Source of the DNA: Hydrogenobacter sp. T-2
Lineage (GTDB): Bacteria; Aquificota; Aquificia; Aquificales; Aquificaceae
Assembly (NCBI RefSeq): GCF_033971325.1
Contig: NZ_CP117180.1
Coordinates: forward strand, 874,041 to 938,040
Direction of reading: 5' to 3'
DNA: 64,000 bases
In this document: one piece after another, positions 33,468-43,034 of the stretch
How positions within the stretch are numbered: the first letter of the stretch is position 1
Layout of the letters: each line of letters opens with the position of its first letter
The notes under the pieces: generated by a model
What the model saw: only the letters and a program-made list of their open reading frames with translations
Database searches by the model: none
Told to the model about the DNA's origin: nothing
Made by a program: the position numbers and the translations under genes

Positions 33468-33708
33468 ACAGTTTATTTAGGGAAGTAGGCTTATGAGGAA
33501 CTATCAAGCTATAGTGTCTAACTTTATAATAACTTGCAACTTGGGTGATTATAGTTGCTTTGTCCAATATACTTGCAGAAAAGGTAGAAACTTCAGTCAT
33601 CTGGAGAATTTTCATGATATAAATCATGATTATTGAGCTGTTGTCCTTCAATAATCTTAAGGCAAGGGCTAAAAATATTAGACAAAGTAGATTATAGTCC
33701 AAAAGTGT

Positions 33709-33714
33709 TATAAT
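33709..33714 (+). promoter_or_regulatory. Extended -10 box upstream of lysS
   Basis: TGT-TATAAT ends 9 bases before the lysS ATG, predicting a leader of about 3 bases. The 250 bases before it (33470-33708) are A+T-rich, and I see no gene in them. Confidence 0.5.
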
Positions 33715-33723
33715 CCTTTTCCT

Positions 33724-35427
33724 ATGGAAAGCTCAAGACTTGAAAAGCTAAAGGAGTTAGCAAAAGGAGGACAGGCTTATCCTTATAGGTTTGAGATAAG
33801 CACGCGGATAGGTGATATAAGGAACAAATATGAAAAATCTACAGAAAACAGAGAAGTTCTTTTAAGGGGAACGGTAAAGAGGTCTTCAAAAATAGAAGAG
33901 GGCTATCTTTTAAGACTTGCAAGCTCCAAAGGCGTGGAGATGCTCGCCATAACACAACAAGAACTAAAGGTTGGGCAGGAATACGTCCTTATGGGAAAAC
34001 TTGGCAGGTATGAGGGGAAGCTTTGCCTTTATGATGCGGTCCTATCGGAGGGGCAAGTTCTTGAAATAGAAGACATAAAGCCTCTGTATGACCTTGACCC
34101 TAACTTTGAAGAGGTATCTATTGCAGGGAGGCTTATAACCCTTAGGAGCATGGGTAAGGCTATCTTTGGACATTTGCAAGATGCTACAGGTAGAATACAG
34201 ATATACCTCAAAAAGGACATAGTGGGAGAGGAATCCTTTAAGGAGTTTGAAGAGCTTGTGGATACTGGAGACATATTGGGTGTAAGGGGCAAGCTCTTTA
34301 GGACAAACACGGGAGAGCTAACGGTAGAGGTAGAGAGCTTTCAGATACTCTCAAAAAGTTTACACCCTATGCCAGAAAAGTGGCACGGCATAAAGGATGT
34401 GGAAGTAAGATACCGTCAAAGATACCTTGACCTAATAGCTAACGAAGAAGCAAGGAGGATTTTCCTACTTAGGAGCAAGGTCATCAAAGAGCTTAGAAAC
34501 TTTTTAGACAAAGAGGGCTTTCTTGAGGTGGAAACTCCCATACTACAACACATAGCCTCTGGAGCTAATGCAAAACCCTTTATAACCTATCACAACTACC
34601 TTGAGCAGAACCTATACCTTAGAATAGCACCAGAGCTTTATCTCAAAAGGCTAATCGTGGGGGGCTTTAACAGGGTCTATGAGCTTGGTAAAAACTTCCG
34701 CAACGAAGGCGTAGATACCACGCATAATCCAGAGTTTACCATGGTGGAGTTTTATACCGCCTATTGGGACTATAAGGACCTTATGGACTTTACAGAAAGG
34801 CTTTTATCGCATGTTCTACTTTCAACGGTGGGTAGTCTAAAGCTAACTTATGGAGGTAGAGAGCTTGACTTTACACCACCATACAAAAGGTATAGATACT
34901 TTGAGCTTTTAGAGGAAAAAACAGGCAAGAACAAGGACTTTTTCTTGAGGGATTTAGAAGGTCTGAGAAGGTTTGCAAAGGAAATAGGAGTGCCAAAGGC
35001 AGAAACTTTAACTCATGCCAAACTCATAGATAAGGCTTTTGACCTGCTTGTAGAAGATGAGCTTTGGGGTCCTTGCTTTGTCTTGGACTTTCCAAAGATA
35101 CTTTCGCCCCTTGCCAAAAGCCACAGAGAAGACCCAGACCTCGTGGAGAGGTTTGAGCTTTTTGTAGCAGGAAAGGAGCTTGCCAACGCCTACACGGAGC
35201 TAAACGACCCCTTTGAGCAAAGGGAGAGATTTTTACAGCAGTTAAGGGAAAAGGAGATGGGAGACGAAGAAGCTATGCAGATGGATGAGGACTTTATAAC
35301 CGCCCTTGAGTATGGCATGCCACCAACCGCAGGAGAGGGTATAGGTATAGACAGACTTGTGATGGTCTTGGCAGATGTGGACTCCATAAGGGAAGTTATA
35401 CTCTTCCCAGCTTTGAGGAGGGTCTGA
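33724..35427 (+). CDS. lysS: Lysyl-tRNA synthetase (class II) with an extra N-terminal OB-like insert
   Basis: Charges tRNA-Lys. Class II motifs are visible: RYRQRYLDLI and FLEVETPILQ (motif 1), RIAPELYLKRL, GKNFRNEGVDTTHNPEFTM (motif 2) and GEGIGIDRLVM (motif 3). The 567 residues exceed the usual ~500. The excess is an added domain at about 40-112 (EVLLRGTVKRSSKIEEGYLL to KLCLYDAVLSEG) that itself looks like an OB fold, placed before the normal OB domain (VSIAGRLITLRSMGKAIFGH). The flavin reductase gene overlaps its stop by 1 base. Confidence 0.96.
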   Translation: MESSRLEKLKELAKGGQAYPYRFEISTRIGDIRNKYEKSTENREVLLRGTVKRSSKIEEGYLLRLASSKGVEMLAITQQELKVGQEYVLMGKLGRYEGKLCLYDAVLSEGQVLEIEDIKPLYDLDPNFEEVSIAGRLITLRSMGKAIFGHLQDATGRIQIYLKKDIVGEESFKEFEELVDTGDILGVRGKLFRTNTGELTVEVESFQILSKSLHPMPEKWHGIKDVEVRYRQRYLDLIANEEARRIFLLRSKVIKELRNFLDKEGFLEVETPILQHIASGANAKPFITYHNYLEQNLYLRIAPELYLKRLIVGGFNRVYELGKNFRNEGVDTTHNPEFTMVEFYTAYWDYKDLMDFTERLLSHVLLSTVGSLKLTYGGRELDFTPPYKRYRYFELLEEKTGKNKDFFLRDLEGLRRFAKEIGVPKAETLTHAKLIDKAFDLLVEDELWGPCFVLDFPKILSPLAKSHREDPDLVERFELFVAGKELANAYTELNDPFEQRERFLQQLREKEMGDEEAMQMDEDFITALEYGMPPTAGEGIGIDRLVMVLADVDSIREVILFPALRRV

Positions 35428-36158
35428 TGGAGCTTGAGAAAAAGCCTGTAAAGGAGTTTAAGGCAAAGGTAATAAAAGTTATCCAAGAAACGCCAAGCAC
35501 AAAAACATTGGTCTTTGACATAAGCCATGTGGACTTTGACTTTTACCCCGGGCAGTATATGATGGTGAATGTCCCTTACGAGGGGCAGGTGTTAAAAAGA
35601 GCCTACTCTATTGCAAGCCCACCCACTCAAAAAGAAACCCTTGAGCTAACCATAAAGAAAGTGCCAGAAGGCAGAGCCTCTACCTATCTCACAGAGAAGG
35701 TAAAGGAAGGAGAGGAGTTTCTCCTAAAGGGTCCCTATGGAAAGTTTGTGTGGCTTCCTCAGATGGGCACAAGCCTTGTGCTTATAGGTGCAGGAAGTGG
35801 CATCGTGCCTCTTATGTGCATACTAAGATACATAGTCTCCGCCAAGTTAGAACACGTGAAGGCTACGCTTTTATATTCAAACACCCACTATGAGGAGATA
35901 ATCTACAGAGAAGAGTTAGAGAGAATGGACAAGCACTCAAACATAAAGGTAGTCCACACCCTTACACGCTCTCATCCACCAGATTGGAAGGGATACACGG
36001 GAAGGATAAATGTGGAGATGATACTAAAAGAGGTGGAGGATATTCCTACAAATCTCTACTACCTTTGTGGACCACCAGCCTTTGTGGAAGACATAGCAAG
36101 CATGCTCCTTGAGCTTGGAGTGGATAAGAACCAGATAAAGAAGGAAAAATACGACTAA
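35427..36158 (+). CDS. Ferredoxin-NADP reductase-family flavoprotein
   Basis: FAD- and NAD(P)-binding oxidoreductase of 243 residues. The FAD domain has YPGQYMMV and the RAYSIASPP motif; the nucleotide domain has LVLIGAGSGIVPLMCI, LLYSNTH and YLCGPPAFVEDI. It lacks a ferredoxin domain or other cofactor motif, so it probably passes electrons between NAD(P)H and a separate carrier. It overlaps lysS by 1 base; its stop codon shares CTAA with the convergent neighbour. Confidence 0.88.
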   Translation: MELEKKPVKEFKAKVIKVIQETPSTKTLVFDISHVDFDFYPGQYMMVNVPYEGQVLKRAYSIASPPTQKETLELTIKKVPEGRASTYLTEKVKEGEEFLLKGPYGKFVWLPQMGTSLVLIGAGSGIVPLMCILRYIVSAKLEHVKATLLYSNTHYEEIIYREELERMDKHSNIKVVHTLTRSHPPDWKGYTGRINVEMILKEVEDIPTNLYYLCGPPAFVEDIASMLLELGVDKNQIKKEKYD

Positions 36159-36922
36159 GAGAGGCTCTCAAGAATTCTTAGGTTTATGTATGCTCTCTCT
36201 AGGCTCTGTGGGTCGTATGTGCCTCTTAAAAAGTCCTGTAGCATAAGTTTTAGCTTGTCTCTTTTTTCTTCTTTGACCACCTTTTGGTCTTCGTATACTC
36301 TTTCGTTGCCAAAGTCCAGCATAAGCCTGTCATCTATATTCCACACTCTTCTTGGCTCTGGATGCTCCCATGCAACGCTTAGGCTAAAGGGCACTTCATC
36401 TATGTAGCCTTCAAGAGTCCATATGTTTTTTTCTATTCTAAGGTCTCTAAGAACTATGTTTTTGGAAATTCTCTGAAGGAGATACAGGTCATGCCAAGCG
36501 AGGTCCCAAAGGGGCGAAATGTAGCCTTTTGCTCTTCCAAACCTCTCTATCTTTATGAATTTTTTTGGTCTTTGCAAAAAATCCACACACACCGAATAGC
36601 TTTCCACCTCTGAGATATACAGGTTTGGGTAGTCTTTTATCCTGTCAAACTCCTTAGAGCTTAATGCGGGAGGCTTTTCAAGAAGAAGAGGTGTTCCTTT
36701 TTTTAAAAATTCTTGGGCTATACCTACATGCTCCTTTGGGTCTACTGCTACTATAACCGCCTTGAGCTCTTCTTTAATATCTCCAAAATGACAATAAAAA
36801 GGGTAAGGCTTTTTTTCCTTGTTTGGGTCTATATCGCACAGAACCAGTTTCTCACCAAGCTCCTCTAACTTCCAAAAGTATTTGTTTCCCATATTGCCAA
36901 GACCTACCAGTAAAACATGCAT
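36155..36922 (-). CDS. Gfo/Idh/MocA-family NAD(P)-dependent oxidoreductase, short
   Basis: The N-terminal Rossmann motif is MHVLLVGLGNMGNKYF, followed by AVIVAVDPKEHVGIA and the family's TPLLLEKPPALS (EKP motif). At 255 residues it is shorter than the usual 330, having a reduced C-terminal domain. Substrate unknown. No Shine-Dalgarno; TAAAAT lies 7 bases before the ATG. Confidence 0.8.
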   Translation of the reverse strand: MHVLLVGLGNMGNKYFWKLEELGEKLVLCDIDPNKEKKPYPFYCHFGDIKEELKAVIVAVDPKEHVGIAQEFLKKGTPLLLEKPPALSSKEFDRIKDYPNLYISEVESYSVCVDFLQRPKKFIKIERFGRAKGYISPLWDLAWHDLYLLQRISKNIVLRDLRIEKNIWTLEGYIDEVPFSLSVAWEHPEPRRVWNIDDRLMLDFGNERVYEDQKVVKEEKRDKLKLMLQDFLRGTYDPQSLERAYINLRILESLS

Positions 36923-37014
36923 GTATAGAATTTTAAGGGAATAAGCATAAACCTATAAGGTTGAAATTCGTCCCAGCTCTACTAAAATTATGCATAAACC
37001 CAGGAGGTGGAGCT

Positions 37015-37833
37015 ATGAAAAGACTGTATCTTGCCTTTGCTTTGCTTGTTGGAATTTCTTTCTCACAGCAGATAACCATGAAAAGACCGCCCAAGTCCCT
37101 TGAAAAATACTACCCTCCTCAGTCTCAAAGGATGGAATATCTGTCCAATATGCATGCCATGAGCGTAGCCTTTCACGGAATTAACCTAAACATAAACGAA
37201 GGCAGGTGGGATAAAGCTCTTGAGTGGGCTAACCAGTTAAAAAAGGCTTATGAAGAATCTGCAAGGATGGTGCCAGAGTGGAAGGACTACTATAAGCCAG
37301 CACTGGCGGACAATCTTGTAAAGGCGGTCCAGTCAAAGAATGTGGATGCGGTAATAAAGGCATCAAGAGAGCTTGGACAAACCTGTAGCAAGTGCCATCA
37401 GGACAATCAAGCAGTGGTAAAGCTCTACTATCACTTTCCCAGATACGATAACATAACCCTCGAAGACCCTGTAGAGCTTCAGAATCTAAAAACAAAGGAC
37501 TATATGAAAAAGTTAACGGACTCTATGAAGTCTCTTAGGGTGTTTTTAGTTCAGGGCGATATGGCTAAGGCAAGGGAGCATGGTGATAACTTTGTAGAGA
37601 GGGCAAAACAGCTCAATACCATGTGCACCAAGTGTCATACCTCAAAGGCTTCTATAGAGTCTCTCGCAGGAAGGGAATACCTTACCGCACTTGATAATCT
37701 CCAGAAGGCTCTCAAGGCTCCTCAGATAAACAGAGATAATGTCTTCAGACATCTTTCGGAGGTAGGACAGTTTTGCTACAGATGCCATAACGTGCACCTA
37801 ATACCTGTGCTTGTGCAAGATGCTCTAAAGTGA
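37015..37833 (+). CDS. Periplasmic tri-heme cytochrome c
   Basis: After a signal peptide (MKRLYLAFALLVGISFSQQI), the 272-residue protein has three heme c sites: TCSKCH, MCTKCH and FCYRCH. Helical spacing between them (AREHGDNFVERAKQLN) suggests a cytochrome c-prime or four-helix outline, with internal repeats of about 100 residues. The start at 37015 is fixed by CAGGAGGTGG upstream. It could shuttle electrons for the sox or hydrogenase pathway, but nothing adjacent proves it. Its last 9 bases overlap the convergent ZIP gene. Confidence 0.88.
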   Translation: MKRLYLAFALLVGISFSQQITMKRPPKSLEKYYPPQSQRMEYLSNMHAMSVAFHGINLNINEGRWDKALEWANQLKKAYEESARMVPEWKDYYKPALADNLVKAVQSKNVDAVIKASRELGQTCSKCHQDNQAVVKLYYHFPRYDNITLEDPVELQNLKTKDYMKKLTDSMKSLRVFLVQGDMAKAREHGDNFVERAKQLNTMCTKCHTSKASIESLAGREYLTALDNLQKALKAPQINRDNVFRHLSEVGQFCYRCHNVHLIPVLVQDALK

Positions 37834-38550
37834 GGTGTCAAGAAAGAGCATAAGCAAGAGACCTAAAAGAAAGGCTATGGTGGACTGGGTATGTTTGCCT
37901 TCTGCGTAGGCTTCTGGGAAGACCTCTTTTGCGGTAATGTATACCATAGCACCACCACCAAAGCCAAGACCTACCGCCAAAAGGTTTTTGAAGACCTCAA
38001 AAAAGGCATAGCCTATCAGAGAAAAGAGGGCTTCAAGAAGACCACTAAGAAAGCCAACCCACAAGGGCATGAGAACCTTGCTTGTGATTACCATAAGAGG
38101 TAAGCTCACCACAAAGCCTTCTGGAATATCTTGGAGGGCTATGGCTATAGCAGTTTGAAAACCTTTCTCTCCTGAGTAGGCGGATGCTATACCTACACTT
38201 AAGCCTTCGGGTATGTTGTGAATAATTACCGCAAACACTATCAAGTATAGCCTGCTTAGTCTTTGAGGAGAGACGCCTTCCATACCCTTTATGGTGTGCT
38301 CGTGAGGCACAAGGCTTTCCACCAAAGCCATAAGCACAAAGCCTAAAACAATACCAAAGGCAACCTCAAAAAAGCTACCCAACTCAAGCCCCGGCAGGAT
38401 AAGACTTGTAAAGCTGGCAACGAGCATAACACCACCTGTAAAAGAAAGGCTCACACCAACGCTTAAAAAGGGCTTTTTAAGCAGGACAGCAAGCAGGCTA
38501 CCAAGAAAAGTGCCAAGAAGTAGGAGAGAGGATACGAAAAGTATATTCAT
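37825..38550 (-). CDS. ZIP-family metal transporter
   Basis: Zn/Fe permease of 241 residues with eight predicted membrane segments. The signature HNIPEGLSVG in the fourth helix and QDIPEGFVVSLPL in the fifth carry the metal-binding His/Glu positions, and the short loop before them contains PHEHT. Imported metal could be Zn or Fe. It overlaps the DUF29 gene upstream by 4 bases. Confidence 0.9.
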   Translation of the reverse strand: MNILFVSSLLLLGTFLGSLLAVLLKKPFLSVGVSLSFTGGVMLVASFTSLILPGLELGSFFEVAFGIVLGFVLMALVESLVPHEHTIKGMEGVSPQRLSRLYLIVFAVIIHNIPEGLSVGIASAYSGEKGFQTAIAIALQDIPEGFVVSLPLMVITSKVLMPLWVGFLSGLLEALFSLIGYAFFEVFKNLLAVGLGFGGGAMVYITAKEVFPEAYAEGKHTQSTIAFLLGLLLMLFLDTSL

Positions 38551-39020
38551 ATTTCTTCTATTTTACCCGTAAGGGCTTCTGTTAGGTCATAGGGACAATC
38601 TATAAAGGTGTAGAAAAAACTTATAGCTTCTGACTTTTTATCCAAGCTCTCAAGCCAAAGTTTTATCCTAACCCTTGCGTAGTTCCAAGCCCTATAAAGC
38701 TCCCTTTCAAGCCTCTGTCTCATGCTTGGCGAAAGCTCTAACTCCAACTCAATCCTGTCTCTAAGGTGATATATCTCTATCCTATGTCTTTTTGGCTCTT
38801 TTATAAGCTCCTTGTAGTTTTCCCATATGTATAGCTTTTCTAAGAGTAAAGATAAATAGCTTGCTACCTCGTCCACCTCTCTTTGGATGAGCTTTTCCAA
38901 CTCTGTATATAGATTTTCCCAATCAACTTCTTGATATCTTCCTTCCTTGAGAAGTTGGTAGTTTATCTCAGCCCAGAGAGGAAAATCTTCTCTGTATAGC
39001 TCCTTTAGGTCCTTTTCCAT
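38547..39020 (-). CDS. DUF29-family protein
   Basis: A 157-residue helical protein with the DUF29 outline: LYREDFPLWAEINYQLLKEG, the WENLYTELEKL segment and YRAWNYARVRIKLWLES near the end. DUF29 proteins are common in Aquificales and cyanobacteria, and their function is not known. It sits 2 bases after pyrE. Confidence 0.8.
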   Translation of the reverse strand: MEKDLKELYREDFPLWAEINYQLLKEGRYQEVDWENLYTELEKLIQREVDEVASYLSLLLEKLYIWENYKELIKEPKRHRIEIYHLRDRIELELELSPSMRQRLERELYRAWNYARVRIKLWLESLDKKSEAISFFYTFIDCPYDLTEALTGKIEEI

Positions 39021-39022
39021 CC

Positions 39023-39565
39023 TTACAAAAGCTCAGACACTCTAAAAAGAGCGTATACTTCAAGACCTTCCCTTTGCAAGTTTTCCCTGCCACCCTCTTC
39101 TCTGTCAACCACCGCATAGACACAAAGCACCTCATAGCCCTCCCTTTTGCAGGCTTGGACTGCCTTGAGAGCAGAGCTTCCTGTGGTTATCACATCCTCT
39201 AAGACCACAACCCTGTCTCCTGCCCTTAATAGTCCTTCCACCTGCTTTCCAGTGCCGTGAGCCTTTGGTTCCTTTCGGACCACAAAGGGTTTTATAGTAT
39301 CTCCCTCAAGGTATGAGACCATGCTTACCGCATAGGCTATAGGGTCCGCACCAAGGGTTAGACCTCCCACACCCTGAGGCTTTAGGTCTTTTATAGCCTG
39401 ATATAAAACCTTACCCAAAATATACACACTTTCTGGGTCAAAGGTTATCTGCTTTAGGTCTATGTAATACTTGCTTAGCTTTCCAGAAGAAAGTTTGAAT
39501 ATAGGCTCGTCCGCAACCTTGAGAGACCTTTCCCTTATTAGAGCTTTTAGTCTTTCCCTATCCAT
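39023..39565 (-). CDS. pyrE: Orotate phosphoribosyltransferase
   Basis: Makes OMP from orotate and PRPP. The 180-residue protein shows LSSGKLSKYYIDLK, GGLTLGADPIAYAV and the PRPP-binding motif VVVLEDVITTGSSALKA. Its start overlaps the leuD stop region by 8 bases. Confidence 0.96.
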   Translation of the reverse strand: MDRERLKALIRERSLKVADEPIFKLSSGKLSKYYIDLKQITFDPESVYILGKVLYQAIKDLKPQGVGGLTLGADPIAYAVSMVSYLEGDTIKPFVVRKEPKAHGTGKQVEGLLRAGDRVVVLEDVITTGSSALKAVQACKREGYEVLCVYAVVDREEGGRENLQREGLEVYALFRVSELL

Positions 39566-40061
39566 TGGCTTTCAACTTTTCCTTAGCATACTCCATCAGA
39601 CCACCAGCTTTTAGGATAGCCATCAAAGTATCTGGAAACTTGGTGGCGGTATACTCTTTACCGGTCGTCAGATTCTTTATAATGCCCTTTTCCAAGTCTA
39701 CCTCTATCTCATCGCCCTCTTTTATCTCATCCACTGCCTGTGGTGCTTCCACTATAGGAAGACCTATGTTTATGGCATTACGGAAGAATATCCTTGCAAA
39801 GGATTTGGCTATAACCACAGGCACTCCAGCATACTTTATGGCTATGGGTGCATGCTCTCTGGAAGAGCCAGAGCCAAAGTTTCTACCCGCCACTATTATA
39901 TCCCCTTCCTTGTGCTCCTTTGCAAACTCTGGATGCTCCGAGTCCTCCATTACATGCTGGGCAAGTTCGTAAGGGTCAGAGGTGTTTAAGTATCTGGCGG
40001 GTATTATCTGGTCTGTGTCCACATTGTCTCCAAACTTCCACACTCTACCTCTTATAACCAT
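39558..40061 (-). CDS. leuD: 3-isopropylmalate dehydratase small subunit
   Basis: Small subunit of the leucine-pathway isomerase (aconitase family). The 167 residues include RVWKFGDNVDTDQIIPARYL, AGRNFGSGSSREHAPIA and KSFARIFFRNAINIGLPIVE. leuC is not in the window. No Shine-Dalgarno; TATAAT (40074-40069, minus strand) is 7 bases before the ATG, predicting a leaderless leuD-pyrE-DUF29-ZIP transcript. Confidence 0.95.
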   Translation of the reverse strand: MVIRGRVWKFGDNVDTDQIIPARYLNTSDPYELAQHVMEDSEHPEFAKEHKEGDIIVAGRNFGSGSSREHAPIAIKYAGVPVVIAKSFARIFFRNAINIGLPIVEAPQAVDEIKEGDEIEVDLEKGIIKNLTTGKEYTATKFPDTLMAILKAGGLMEYAKEKLKANG

Positions 40062-40096
40062 GTTGTTTATTATAAACCCTTTTTATTAATCTTCCT

Positions 40097-40297
40097 TTAG
40101 GTATAAAGACCCCACTCCTCCTTAACCGCATCGCCTCCCATGCTTACGCTACCCGCTAACCGATTTAGAAGTTCTGTATATCTTGTATTTACGTTTTGTT
40201 GCTTGCCTAAGTTATCCTTATGGTTTATCTCTATAGCCCTAAATGTTTCAGTGTTAGATGTATATTTGTTTTTCTTCTGCCTTTTCCTATGCTTCAT
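40097..40297 (-). CDS. Possible small basic protein downstream of gyrA
   Basis: A 66-codon frame starting 5 bases after the gyrA stop. The N-terminal third is very basic (MKHRKRQKKNKY); the end reads ELLNRLAGSVSMGGDAVKEE. AAAGGGG inside the gyrA end could serve as ribosome-binding site. The last 20 residues resemble antitoxin-type short proteins, but no toxin is nearby. It may be spurious. Confidence 0.35.
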   Translation of the reverse strand: MKHRKRQKKNKYTSNTETFRAIEINHKDNLGKQQNVNTRYTELLNRLAGSVSMGGDAVKEEWGLYT

Positions 40298-40302
40298 GAA
40301 GA

Positions 40303-42597
40303 TTACCCCTTTACCACCACTCTCACAACCCTATCTTCCCCAAGCTCCCACCTTTTCTTTGCCCTCTGGTCAAGCCTACTAAGAGGCAAGTCCTTTTCTT
40401 CAATTCTGTCATAGAAAACCTTACCCTCAGAACTCACTAACATCAGGTCTACAGAGCCCTTTATAGGTATAACATCCACAAGCCTCTCCCGCGCAGAGCC
40501 GAGGACTTCCACACCCTTGGTATATCTGCCTCTCTGTGGAATTTCCTGGAGAGATACCTTTTTTATACCTCCGTCCTCTGTTATTACCAAAAGATGCTCC
40601 GCATCCCTCAATGCCCTTATGCCTACCACCCTGTCCTCTTTTTCAAGTTTTATACCTTGGACACCCTTTGAGCCTGCACTGGCAGGAGGAACTTCACCTA
40701 CTGGAAATCTCAAAAGCCTGCCTCTGTGCGTAAAGAGGAGAATGTCCCCCTCCTCTGGTGCTTGCACCACTTTAACAACCCTGTCATCTTCCTCGGAAAA
40801 CCTTATTATCTGCATTCCCTGAGACTTGTATTCAAAATCCACAAGAGGTATTTTCTTCACATAGCCCCTTTCTGTGGCAAGAAGCACCCTTCCTTCCACG
40901 CCAGAACGCACAAAAGCTCCCACTATCCTTTCCTCAGTCTCCTTTAAAGACAAAAGACTTCCCCTTAAGGCTTGAGAGCCTGCTATCCAATAGACCCTTC
41001 CTCTATCAGAGACCATAAAAAGCCCATCGGTAAAAGGCACTTCCAAAATGTTTACCACCTCTTCGCCCTCTTCCATCTCCTCAAGAGGCACAACCCTGCC
41101 TTTAGCATAGATCATAACTGTGAGGCTACCCTCTTCTAAGCTTTGAACGCCCTCCACAAGGGTTTTCCTTGGAGTGCTAAAGGACTTGGAAAGTTCCTGC
41201 ATTTCCTCAATAAAGACCCTTACTCTCTCTTCTTCACTTTCCACAAGCTTCGTGTAGTATTCTATCTTTTGCCTAAGGTCCCTTTCTTCTTCTTCCAGTT
41301 TACTCCTTTCAAGGGATGTGAGCCTCTGAAGCCTCATATCAAGCACTGCGTTTGCCTGTGCCTGTGATAGACCGTATTTTTTAGTGAGCTTTTCTCTGGC
41401 TTCTTGCGTGTCTGCGGAGCTTCTTATGTCCTGTATTACACTGTCAAGGTTTTTAAGGGCTATGAGCAAGCCTTCCACTATATGAAGCCTTTCCTTTGCC
41501 TTTTGCAGGTAAAAGTTAGACCTTCTTAGGATAACTTCCAGCCTATGAGCTATAAACTCTTGAAGCAGTGCCTTTATGCCAAGGAGCTTTGGCTCACCCC
41601 TTACCAAAACCACGAAGTTTAGAGGGAAGTTCTTCCTTAGAGCGGTATACTTGTATAGCTTTTCTAAGACCTTTTCCCCCTTTGCCTCACGCTTTAGCTC
41701 CACCACTATCCTTATGCCTTCCTTATCAGATTCATCCCTTATATCAGATATTTCCTTTAGCTTGCCTTCCCTTGCAAGGTCTGCCATACGCTTTATGAGG
41801 TCTGCCTTGTTTACCTGATAGGGAATCTCGGTTATCACTATCTGTTCCCTTCCCCCTTGAAGCCTTTCCACATGAGCCTTTGCCCTTATACGCACTTGAC
41901 CCCTGCCCTTCTCATAAAACTCTATAAGCTCCGAGTAGTTCTCCACTATTGCTCCAGTGGGAAAGTCTGGACCCTTTATGTATTTCATAATCTCTTCTGT
42001 GGTCAGGTCTGGGTTCTTTGCAAGTTCAATAAGAGCTTGACAGACTTCTCTTAGGTTGTGTGGAGGGATAGAAGTGGCAAGACCTACCGCTATACCGCTT
42101 GTGCCATTGCAAAGGAGATTTGGAAACTTAGCAGGTAGGACCGACGGCTCAAAGGTAGAGCCGTCAAAGTTTGGCACAAAGTCCACCGTGTTTTTGTCTA
42201 TGTCCTCAAGAAGTTTGACCGCAAATTTGGAGAGCTTTGCCTCCGTATACCTCATAGCGGCGGGAGGGTCTCCATCCACAGAGCCAAAGTTCCCTTGACC
42301 TATCACCAACGGGTAGTTCATGTTAAAGTCCTGTGCCATACGCACAAGAGCTTCGTATACCGCTTGGTCTCCGTGAGGATGATAATATCCAAGCACCGCA
42401 CCCACAATCCTGGCACTTTTGACAAAAGCCTTTTCTGGGTATAGACCCATATCGTGCATAGCGTAAAGTATTCTTCTTTGGACAGGCTTTAGACCATCCC
42501 TCACATCAGGGATAGCCCTGCCCACAATAACGGACATGGCATAGTCTATGTAGGACTGCTTAACCTCTTCTTCTATGGGAACGCTGATGATTTCCAT
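40303..42597 (-). CDS. gyrA: DNA gyrase subunit A
   Basis: Topoisomerase II breakage-reunion subunit, 764 residues. The N-terminal domain has [20 protein letters not shown], the catalytic-Tyr region [15 protein letters not shown] and the [11 protein letters not shown] block. The C-terminal beta-pinwheel repeats run from about 490 ([46 protein letters not shown]). I see no clear QRRGGKG-type GyrA box (nearest: QRGRYTKGV), so a ParC-like or intermediate activity is possible. It is divergent from the Toprim gene across 20 bases. Confidence 0.93.
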   Translation of the reverse strand: MEIISVPIEEEVKQSYIDYAMSVIVGRAIPDVRDGLKPVQRRILYAMHDMGLYPEKAFVKSARIVGAVLGYYHPHGDQAVYEALVRMAQDFNMNYPLVIGQGNFGSVDGDPPAAMRYTEAKLSKFAVKLLEDIDKNTVDFVPNFDGSTFEPSVLPAKFPNLLCNGTSGIAVGLATSIPPHNLREVCQALIELAKNPDLTTEEIMKYIKGPDFPTGAIVENYSELIEFYEKGRGQVRIRAKAHVERLQGGREQIVITEIPYQVNKADLIKRMADLAREGKLKEISDIRDESDKEGIRIVVELKREAKGEKVLEKLYKYTALRKNFPLNFVVLVRGEPKLLGIKALLQEFIAHRLEVILRRSNFYLQKAKERLHIVEGLLIALKNLDSVIQDIRSSADTQEAREKLTKKYGLSQAQANAVLDMRLQRLTSLERSKLEEEERDLRQKIEYYTKLVESEEERVRVFIEEMQELSKSFSTPRKTLVEGVQSLEEGSLTVMIYAKGRVVPLEEMEEGEEVVNILEVPFTDGLFMVSDRGRVYWIAGSQALRGSLLSLKETEERIVGAFVRSGVEGRVLLATERGYVKKIPLVDFEYKSQGMQIIRFSEEDDRVVKVVQAPEEGDILLFTHRGRLLRFPVGEVPPASAGSKGVQGIKLEKEDRVVGIRALRDAEHLLVITEDGGIKKVSLQEIPQRGRYTKGVEVLGSARERLVDVIPIKGSVDLMLVSSEGKVFYDRIEEKDLPLSRLDQRAKKRWELGEDRVVRVVVKG

Positions 42598-42617
42598 GGA
42601 GCTTTTAAAATTATAAC
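42598..42617. promoter_or_regulatory. 20-bp divergent promoter region, gyrA / Toprim gene
   Basis: Minus strand: TGT-TATAAT (42615-42610, extended -10) lies 12 bases before the gyrA ATG. Plus strand: TAAAAT (42606-42611) lies 6 bases before the Toprim ATG, so the predicted transcript start coincides with it. The two -10 boxes overlap by 2 bases, so polymerases could not occupy both at once. Confidence 0.55.
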
Positions 42618-43034
42618 ATGCTTGAGGGCTGGTTGAAAAAACTAAGGGAAGTGTCTCAGAACTCTGCAGTCCTCGTGGAAGGCAAAAGGGACAGGCAAGC
42701 CTTACAAAAGTTTGGAGTAAAAAACATCTTCACCCTTGAGGGCAAAAGGCTTACAGACCTTCCAGACCTTCTTGAGGGTTTTGAAAAGGTAGTGCTTCTT
42801 TTTGACCTTGACAAGCACGGTGAAAGGATAAACTCAAAGGTTAAAGAAATCTTAACCAAACAGGGCTATATTTTAATAGAAGACTTTAGAGAAGAGTTAA
42901 GGACTAAGGGAATAATTTACGTGGAGGACATAGATGGAAAAGGTAGGACTTCTAAGCACACTGATGGTGCAGGACAGACTAATAAGGCTCAACATACAGA
43001 TGTTGGAGGGCATTCTCAAAGAGATAAAAGCTGA
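42618..43034 (+). CDS. Small stand-alone Toprim protein
   Basis: A 138-residue protein. Residues 15-105 form a Toprim domain ([19 protein letters not shown] with the catalytic Glu; [14 protein letters not shown] with DxD). The last 30 residues ([11 protein letters not shown], then [13 protein letters not shown]) look unlike folded protein and lie in the 101-base overlap with the next gene. They may be a tail forced by that overlap, or mark a frameshift. RNase M5-like or primase-like roles are possible. Confidence 0.75.
   Translation: MLEGWLKKLREVSQNSAVLVEGKRDRQALQKFGVKNIFTLEGKRLTDLPDLLEGFEKVVLLFDLDKHGERINSKVKEILTKQGYILIEDFREELRTKGIIYVEDIDGKGRTSKHTDGAGQTNKAQHTDVGGHSQRDKS

Noticed and set aside
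33470-33723. A small RNA or gene upstream of lysS
   Set aside because: The stretch is A+T-rich with weak dyads only, and no convincing frame or terminator.
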